A DNA stretch of 19,585 nucleotides from contig CAZOMR010000026.1 in the NCBI GenBank assembly GCA_964580655.1, positions 1-19,585 of the forward strand, in the 5' to 3' direction. Both the position numbers and the translations under genes were made by a program. Positions within the stretch are counted from its first letter, which is position 1. The number at the start of each line of letters is the position of its first letter. Below are positions 15,094 through 19,585 of this stretch, in pieces. The DNA comes from CAZOMR01 sp964580655. GTDB taxonomy: Bacteria > RBG-13-61-14 > CAZOMR01. The notes under the pieces are model-generated. The model had not been told where the DNA came from. It made no database searches and was given only the letters and a program-made list of their open reading frames with translations.

Positions 15094-16266
15094 GTGCAGG
15101 TATCAACCATGAAAGCGATTGACCGCTATGCGGGCCAGGTTCTATGTGCCCTGCTCCGCACACACGACCGCCTTAGCTCTGAGCAGGCCGCACCGAAGAA
15201 TCTTGATCGCATACTGGTCATCAAGTTCTGGGGCATGGGAGGTCTTATACTTTCTGTGCCGGTCTTCAAGACCCTTCATCGCGCTTATCCGGATTCACAA
15301 ATTCATCTTGCCACACTTGCATCCAACAGGGAGATATGCGAGGTACTCAAACTTGCGGATTCCTATCAATTCCTGGACCTCGCTGGCCCATCATCCTATA
15401 TCCCGGTGAAGATAACCCGATTTCTCAATCAGGTGCGAAACATACATGCCCAGGCTGTGATTGACCTGGAATACCTGACCCGCTTCTCAGCCATGGTCTC
15501 TTATATCTCGGGCGCGCCTTTACGAGTCGGCTTTCATTCAGGGCATGTCTGGCGCGGAAGCCTGCACAACCGCCGTGTGGCTTTCAGCCCTTACTGGCAT
15601 GCAAGGGATAACTTCCTGAATCTGGTCCGGCAACTGGACGACAAGACAGAACCTGTAAGAGAAATCGAGATTCCAGTCACCGATACTGCAAAAACCGAGG
15701 CCAGAAAGGCACTTGAGGATGCCGGAGTGAGAGCGGATGAAACCATACTCGTGGTCAATCCCAACGCCGGCACCCTGGCCCTGGAGCGAAGGTGGCCGGA
15801 GGATTACTTCGTAGCACTGCTCGACCGTATCATCAACGCTGGTCTGGGAACACCTGTCCTGATCGGCGGGGCAGATGAGGCGGAATATGTGAGAGGATTG
15901 CACCATCAGCTCGCGGATCATGCCCGGTGCTTGAACCTGGCTGGAAGGCTCAACTTGCAGGGACTGATCGGCCTTCTCAAACGCGCCAGTGTACTTATCA
16001 CCAATGATTCCGGCCCGCTACATCTCGCAAGCCTGACCCGCACACCCACCGTCAGCTTCTTCGGCCCGGAAACTCCCGTTCTCTTCGGCCCCACTGGAAA
16101 AAACCACACTGTGCTTTACAAGGACATTGATTGCTCGCCCTGCATCAACATCTATAATGCCAAGACTGTGCACTGTCTGAAGGATCGGCCCGAATGCCTT
16201 TATGCCATCAGCGTGAATGAGGCCTTTCAGGCCGTGGAAGAGAGACTTGCCCAGGGTCGGGACTGA
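15094..16266 (+). CDS. GT9 (ADP-heptose:LPS heptosyltransferase-like) glycosyltransferase
   Basis: A 390-residue GT-B protein of family 9. The N-terminal half carries ILVIKFWGMGGLILSVPVFKTL (about 40-61) and the C-terminal half the donor-binding ITNDSGPLHLASL, then SFFGPETPVLFGP and a Cys-rich CSPC...C...C tail found in one GT9 subgroup. True heptosyltransferases have an Asp after the N-terminal glycine (MGDVLHTLP); here position 50 is Gly, so the usual catalytic base is missing and activity or acceptor may differ. GTG 15094 has GAGAGG six bases upstream; ATG 15109 is an alternative that removes five residues. GT9 enzymes build the inner core of lipopolysaccharide or related surface glycans, which supports a Gram-negative-type envelope. 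Confidence 0.88.
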   Translation: MQVSTMKAIDRYAGQVLCALLRTHDRLSSEQAAPKNLDRILVIKFWGMGGLILSVPVFKTLHRAYPDSQIHLATLASNREICEVLKLADSYQFLDLAGPSSYIPVKITRFLNQVRNIHAQAVIDLEYLTRFSAMVSYISGAPLRVGFHSGHVWRGSLHNRRVAFSPYWHARDNFLNLVRQLDDKTEPVREIEIPVTDTAKTEARKALEDAGVRADETILVVNPNAGTLALERRWPEDYFVALLDRIINAGLGTPVLIGGADEAEYVRGLHHQLADHARCLNLAGRLNLQGLIGLLKRASVLITNDSGPLHLASLTRTPTVSFFGPETPVLFGPTGKNHTVLYKDIDCSPCINIYNAKTVHCLKDRPECLYAISVNEAFQAVEERLAQGRD

Positions 16267-16337
16267 TGAAAGCCCTTCTTCCTAATAATGTTAATCCTGC
16301 GGCGGAAGGGCTTGCCTTGCTCCGAAAAAACATGTAA
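16266..16337 (+). CDS. possible 23-codon leader or remnant ORF
   Basis: ATG 16266 overlaps the GT9 stop (TGATG), and the frame reads MKALLPNNVNPAAEG.. to TAA 16335-16337, nine bases before the RACo-like start and in the same frame as it. It fills the gap almost exactly, and its DNA holds a 9-bp inverted repeat (AAGCCCTTC 16270-16278 with GAAGGGCTT 16305-16313). It may be a coupling peptide, a regulatory leader, or the decayed 5' end of the next gene. I do not recognise the peptide. Confidence 0.25.
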   Translation: MKALLPNNVNPAAEGLALLRKNM

Positions 16338-16346
16338 AAGATTACC

Positions 16347-17873
16347 ATGTCTGAATTGACCATCCATACACCCGATGCGGACTTGCACATGCCTGCGCGG
16401 AGCGGAGACCTTCTCGCGGAGATCATCCTTGCCGCTGGCATAATCTTTGACCGGCCATGCGCGGGAATGGGCAAATGCGGCAAGTGCAAAGTGGAGGTCC
16501 ACGGAGAACTCTCTCCGCTGACAGATGCTGAAAAAGAGCATTTGAGCAGGGAAGAGATTAACCAGCATTTACGCCTTGCCTGTCAGGCCAGGATACTTGG
16601 AGATGTGGAGGTGACAGTCCAGGCAGGCGCGGTGCACACTGATAAAATCTTTGGTGCAAAAGTTGACGCAAGGAAGCTCCGGGGAGACCTGGGCCTTGCT
16701 ATTGACCTGGGCACTACCACGGTCGGAGCTTTTCTTGTTACCCTGGCGGAATGCAGGGTCCATGCCGGCTATGCCGTGCTCAATCAGCAGGTATGCTTTG
16801 GAGCGGAAATCATCAGCCGACTGGCGGCCGCGGTATCGGGCCAGACCCAGGAGCTGAAATCCCTTGCTGAAAAAAGCATACATGATGCGGTAGCGGGCCT
16901 CAAGCCTGGCAAGGCTGTGAAGGATCGTATCCGCCGCGCCGTGGTCGTGGGTAATACCGCGATGCATCATCTGGCACTCGGCCTGCCTGTAAGCAACTTA
17001 GTTAGAATTCCTTTTCAGCCGCACTCACTTGATACAATGGACGCAGAACACGGATTTCTCGGGAAGCACTTCAACGAAAATATCCCAGTAAGGTTTCCAC
17101 CGGTAATAGGTGGCTTCGTGGGCTCAGATGCACTGGCCTGCATACTCTATTTCGGGTTTGAAAACGAGCGCGAGCCATCGGCCACTGTGGACATTGGCAC
17201 AAACGGCGAGATCATGCTCACAAACGGAGACCGGATCATGGTGGCAAGCACTGCGGCAGGCCCGGCGTTTGAGGGAGTCAATATATCCTGCGGAATGCGC
17301 GCGCTTCCCGGGGCTATCACTTCCGCACATCTTGCAGAGAACGGAGACCTGAAACTGGACACCATCGGAGGTGTGCAGGCTCGCGGCATAGCTGGCTCTG
17401 GGCTATTGAGTCTTGTCAGGCTTTTTATAAAGACCGGCCACATTGACCGAAGCGGAAGAATCCTGGCCCCTGAAAGCCGTAAGCATAATCAGATCGAGCT
17501 TGCACCAGGGGTATACATCAGCCAGAATGACATCCGGGAGGTGCAAAAAGCCAAAGGCGCTATCCGGGCCGCACTTGATACCCTGCTCAAGCAAGAAAGC
17601 CTCAAGCCTGAAAAACTCCGACGCCTTATCCTCACTGGGTCTTTCGGAGGCCAAATTCAGGTGGAGGATGCCCTGGAGCTGGGAATAATCCCTCCGGTGC
17701 CGGAGGAGATAGTGCATTCCATTCCGAATGGCGCAGGCATGGGCGCGGCCTTGATGCTGGACAATGAAAATTTCGACCGGGCCGTGGCTTTGGCGAAAAG
17801 GACCAGACATGTGGAGCTGAATGCTGATCAGGAATTCATGGACAGGTATATCCGGGCATTGGAGCTGGCCTGA
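16347..17873 (+). CDS. RACo-like [2Fe-2S]/ASKHA corrinoid-protein reductive activator
   Basis: A 508-residue protein joining a plant-type ferredoxin domain to an ASKHA ATPase. Residues 1-95 hold the [2Fe-2S] ligands C38, C44, C47 and C79 (CAGMGKCGKC and RLACQ). The rest is the DUF4445/RACo ASKHA domain: phosphate loop D120-LGTTTVGA, VVVGNTAMHHL (199-209), a second phosphate loop D282-IGTNGEI, and AAGPAFEGVNISCGM. In known members ATP hydrolysis drives reduction of inactive Co(II) corrinoid to Co(I) in methyl-transferring proteins. Characterised RACo, as I recall, is over 600 residues with a middle domain between ferredoxin and ASKHA; here only about 20 residues separate them, so that domain is absent. 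No corrinoid protein or methyltransferase is in the window. The ribosome-binding site is weak (AAAAGA), in keeping with coupling to upstream translation. Confidence 0.87.
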   Translation: MSELTIHTPDADLHMPARSGDLLAEIILAAGIIFDRPCAGMGKCGKCKVEVHGELSPLTDAEKEHLSREEINQHLRLACQARILGDVEVTVQAGAVHTDKIFGAKVDARKLRGDLGLAIDLGTTTVGAFLVTLAECRVHAGYAVLNQQVCFGAEIISRLAAAVSGQTQELKSLAEKSIHDAVAGLKPGKAVKDRIRRAVVVGNTAMHHLALGLPVSNLVRIPFQPHSLDTMDAEHGFLGKHFNENIPVRFPPVIGGFVGSDALACILYFGFENEREPSATVDIGTNGEIMLTNGDRIMVASTAAGPAFEGVNISCGMRALPGAITSAHLAENGDLKLDTIGGVQARGIAGSGLLSLVRLFIKTGHIDRSGRILAPESRKHNQIELAPGVYISQNDIREVQKAKGAIRAALDTLLKQESLKPEKLRRLILTGSFGGQIQVEDALELGIIPPVPEEIVHSIPNGAGMGAALMLDNENFDRAVALAKRTRHVELNADQEFMDRYIRALELA

Positions 17874-17895
17874 CTGAAAAGAATGGAGGTATGTC

Positions 17896-19434
17896 ATGAG
17901 GGTCATTTCAGGAAAAGGAAAGATAGAGGACACGCGGGCTGATGCTCTTGCGCTCATGTTTCTTGAAGATGAGCTTAAGTTATCCCGGGCCGGAAGATTT
18001 GCAGACAGGATAGGACAAGGCAGTCTGTCCCGGGTATTAAATTCAAGGTTCAAGGGCAAAAAGGATGAGGCAGTGGTTGTTCCTCTTGGAAAGGACTCCC
18101 CCTTCGGCCTGGTCGTGTTGATCGGGCTGGGACCGAGCGCCAAGTCTAAAGGGTCCGTAGGACTTGAGCTGGAGAGCTTCCGCCGCGCGGCCGGAGCCAT
18201 GGTCAATGCCCTCTCCCGCTACCAGGCAAGGCGCGTGCATGCCGAGCTTCTCCCTGAGGATTCCTCCGGATCCGGAGAATTGGCAGGCCTTTCATTTCAT
18301 GAAATGGCCAGGGGCTTTGTGGAGGGAGCTGTGCTTCGGTCATACCGCTATTCGGAGTATAAGAAGCCGGAGAACGCCAGGGCTATTGACACACTTGTCT
18401 TGTTTTCAAGTGGGAAGTATCTTGACAAGGGTCTCCGGAGGGGCCGGATAGTGGCCGAAGAGGTTAACTTCGTGCGCCAACTTATCAACACTCCGGGGAA
18501 TGACCTTCCGCCTTTGGCTTTCGCTCGCATTGCGGAGAAAAGCGCGAGGGAACTCAAATCATCCAGGTCCTTCGGATTCTCCTGCCGCACCTACAAACAG
18601 GCCGACCTGAAGAGGATGGGTTACAATGCCATCCTGGCGGTGGGCCAGGGAAGCAGGATGCCGCCGTGCTTTGTGGTGCTACATTACCAGGGCGTGAAGA
18701 AGAAGACCAGGCCTGTTGTTTTTGTGGGTAAGGGAATCACTTTTGACTCCGGGGGCATCTCTATCAAGCCGAGCGCGGATATGGATAAAATGAAATACGA
18801 TATGGCGGGCGCGGCCGCGGTTCTGGGGGCCATTCGCGCCGCGGCCAGGCTTTCGCTCAAGGTGAATGTGTATGGCCTTATGCCCCTGGCGGAGAACCTT
18901 CCCGGGGGCGGTGCGGAGCGGCCCGGGGACATCATCCGCACTGCGGCAGGAGTCACGGTGGAGGTTGCCAATACAGATGCCGAGGGCCGGCTGGTGCTTG
19001 CAGATGCCTTGCATCATGCGGTGGGGCTCAAGCCCGGGGCCATCATAGACCTGGCCACGCTCACCGGTGCGGCTGTTGTGGTCGTGGGAAGCCAGGCCAT
19101 TCCCTTGATGGGCAATAACGAGGAGCTCCTTGCAAGGGTCTCGGGAGCAGGAGTGGCCGCGGGGGAGCGCACCTGGCTATTGCCCTTGTGGGATGAATAC
19201 GATGACCTGGTCAAATCCGAGGTTGCGGACATCAAGAATATAGGCGCGGGCCGGGAGGCCGGCACTATTGTGGCCGGGATGTTCTTGAAAAGATTTGTCA
19301 AGGACATGCCGTGGGCTCACCTTGACATAGCAAGCACAGCCTGGACTGAAAAGGCGCACCCATACTTCGGCATAGGGCCAACAGGCAAGGGAACAAGGCT
19401 CCTGGTTCGCCTTCTCGAAGATATGGAGCGCTGA
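17896..19434 (+). CDS. pepA: leucyl aminopeptidase PepA (M17)
   Basis: A complete 512-residue cytosolic aminopeptidase that removes N-terminal residues from peptides, using two metal ions in a hexamer. Residues 1-170 form the N-terminal macro-like domain and the rest the catalytic domain. The metal and catalytic residues are all present: K279 and D284 in GKGITFDSGG, K291, D302 in KYDMAGAAAV, D361 and E363 in NTDAEGRL, and R365, each offset by nine from E. coli PepA. Length is normal. The ATG has an ideal GGAGG six bases upstream and lies 22 bases after the RACo-like gene. Some family members also bind DNA as regulators; nothing here shows that. It is the last gene of the rightward series. Confidence 0.95.
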   Translation: MRVISGKGKIEDTRADALALMFLEDELKLSRAGRFADRIGQGSLSRVLNSRFKGKKDEAVVVPLGKDSPFGLVVLIGLGPSAKSKGSVGLELESFRRAAGAMVNALSRYQARRVHAELLPEDSSGSGELAGLSFHEMARGFVEGAVLRSYRYSEYKKPENARAIDTLVLFSSGKYLDKGLRRGRIVAEEVNFVRQLINTPGNDLPPLAFARIAEKSARELKSSRSFGFSCRTYKQADLKRMGYNAILAVGQGSRMPPCFVVLHYQGVKKKTRPVVFVGKGITFDSGGISIKPSADMDKMKYDMAGAAAVLGAIRAAARLSLKVNVYGLMPLAENLPGGGAERPGDIIRTAAGVTVEVANTDAEGRLVLADALHHAVGLKPGAIIDLATLTGAAVVVVGSQAIPLMGNNEELLARVSGAGVAAGERTWLLPLWDEYDDLVKSEVADIKNIGAGREAGTIVAGMFLKRFVKDMPWAHLDIASTAWTEKAHPYFGIGPTGKGTRLLVRLLEDMER

Positions 19435-19438
19435 CGAT

Positions 19439-19585
19439 TTAAATTCCTGGTTTCAGTTTATTTAACATCGAAGGAACATTTTGCCTGTCATCATAATAGA
19501 ATTTCTCGATTACAAAGATGCGTTTATCGTATTCGGGCTTCCAGCGTAGAAAGGGAAAAGGCGGGAAAAGTTCCGGCCCTCCCCG
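19439..19585 (-). CDS. unrecognised protein, C-terminal 48 codons only
   Basis: A minus-strand frame enters from the window edge and ends at TAA (19441-19439), four bases from the pepA stop. It reads PELFPPFPFLRWKPEYDKR, then IFVIEKFYYDDRQNVPSML and a basic NKLKPGI end. Mixed hydrophobic and charged residues, no internal stop and convergence with pepA at minimal spacing suggest a real gene end. I do not recognise the family. There is no room for an intrinsic terminator between the two genes, so their transcripts probably overlap. Confidence 0.55.
   Translation of the reverse strand, partial: RGGPELFPPFPFLRWKPEYDKRIFVIEKFYYDDRQNVPSMLNKLKPGI

Noticed and set aside
16270..16313. Intrinsic terminator between the GT9 and RACo-like genes
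   Set aside because: The 9-bp stem has a 26-base loop and no T-run follows, and the genes on both sides appear to be in one series.

Overview
The window looks like a chromosome segment from an anaerobic, Gram-negative-type bacterium, probably an uncultured member of the Desulfobacterota or a neighbouring phylum. This rests on family content only: a RACo-like corrinoid activator, two B12-binding radical SAM proteins, a tungstate-type ABC importer, a family 9 (heptosyltransferase-like) glycosyltransferase, and scattered 'CTTTGCG / CGCAAAG' intergenic repeats of a kind common in such genomes. No rRNA, tRNA, CRISPR array, transposase or phage gene was seen.

Left part (1-9280). The first 450 bases hold the remnant of an AbiEii-type nucleotidyltransferase whose middle has been lost in frame, then a short gap with an imperfect 27-bp inverted repeat. 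From 9280 leftward to 650 every gene is on the minus strand and tightly packed. In transcription order these are an alkaline-phosphatase-superfamily 'sulfatase' with Thr in place of the formylglycine Cys, ruvX, mltG, queE, an FHA-GGDEF diguanylate cyclase, a class IV aminotransferase, a single-chain fusion of tungstate-binding protein and permease (TupA-TupB), its ATPase, and an isocitrate lyase/PEP mutase family lyase. Start-stop overlaps (sulfatase/ruvX, ruvX/mltG, TupAB/TupC) and short gaps suggest one or two operons.

Right part (9348-19434). A 67-bp divergent promoter region separates the sulfatase from a plus-strand series: a B12-binding radical SAM protein, a ten-helix GT-C-like membrane protein with a soluble C-terminal domain, and a dolichyl-phosphate-mannose-synthase-like GT2. 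A 371-bp gap with a MITE-like repeat follows. Then come a second B12-binding radical SAM protein, a GT9 glycosyltransferase, a compact RACo-like [2Fe-2S]/ASKHA protein and leucyl aminopeptidase PepA. A convergent, unrecognised gene enters from the right edge and ends four bases from pepA.

The most system-like part is 7769-16266. GT2 would supply a polyprenyl-linked sugar, the membrane protein would transfer it outside the membrane, GT9 would add a further sugar, the two radical SAM enzymes could methylate or rearrange an unactivated carbon on the lipid or sugar, and the exported sulfatase-like protein would modify or hydrolyse the product. That is a hypothesis from gene content and order. The second clear novelty is the TupA-TupB fusion.
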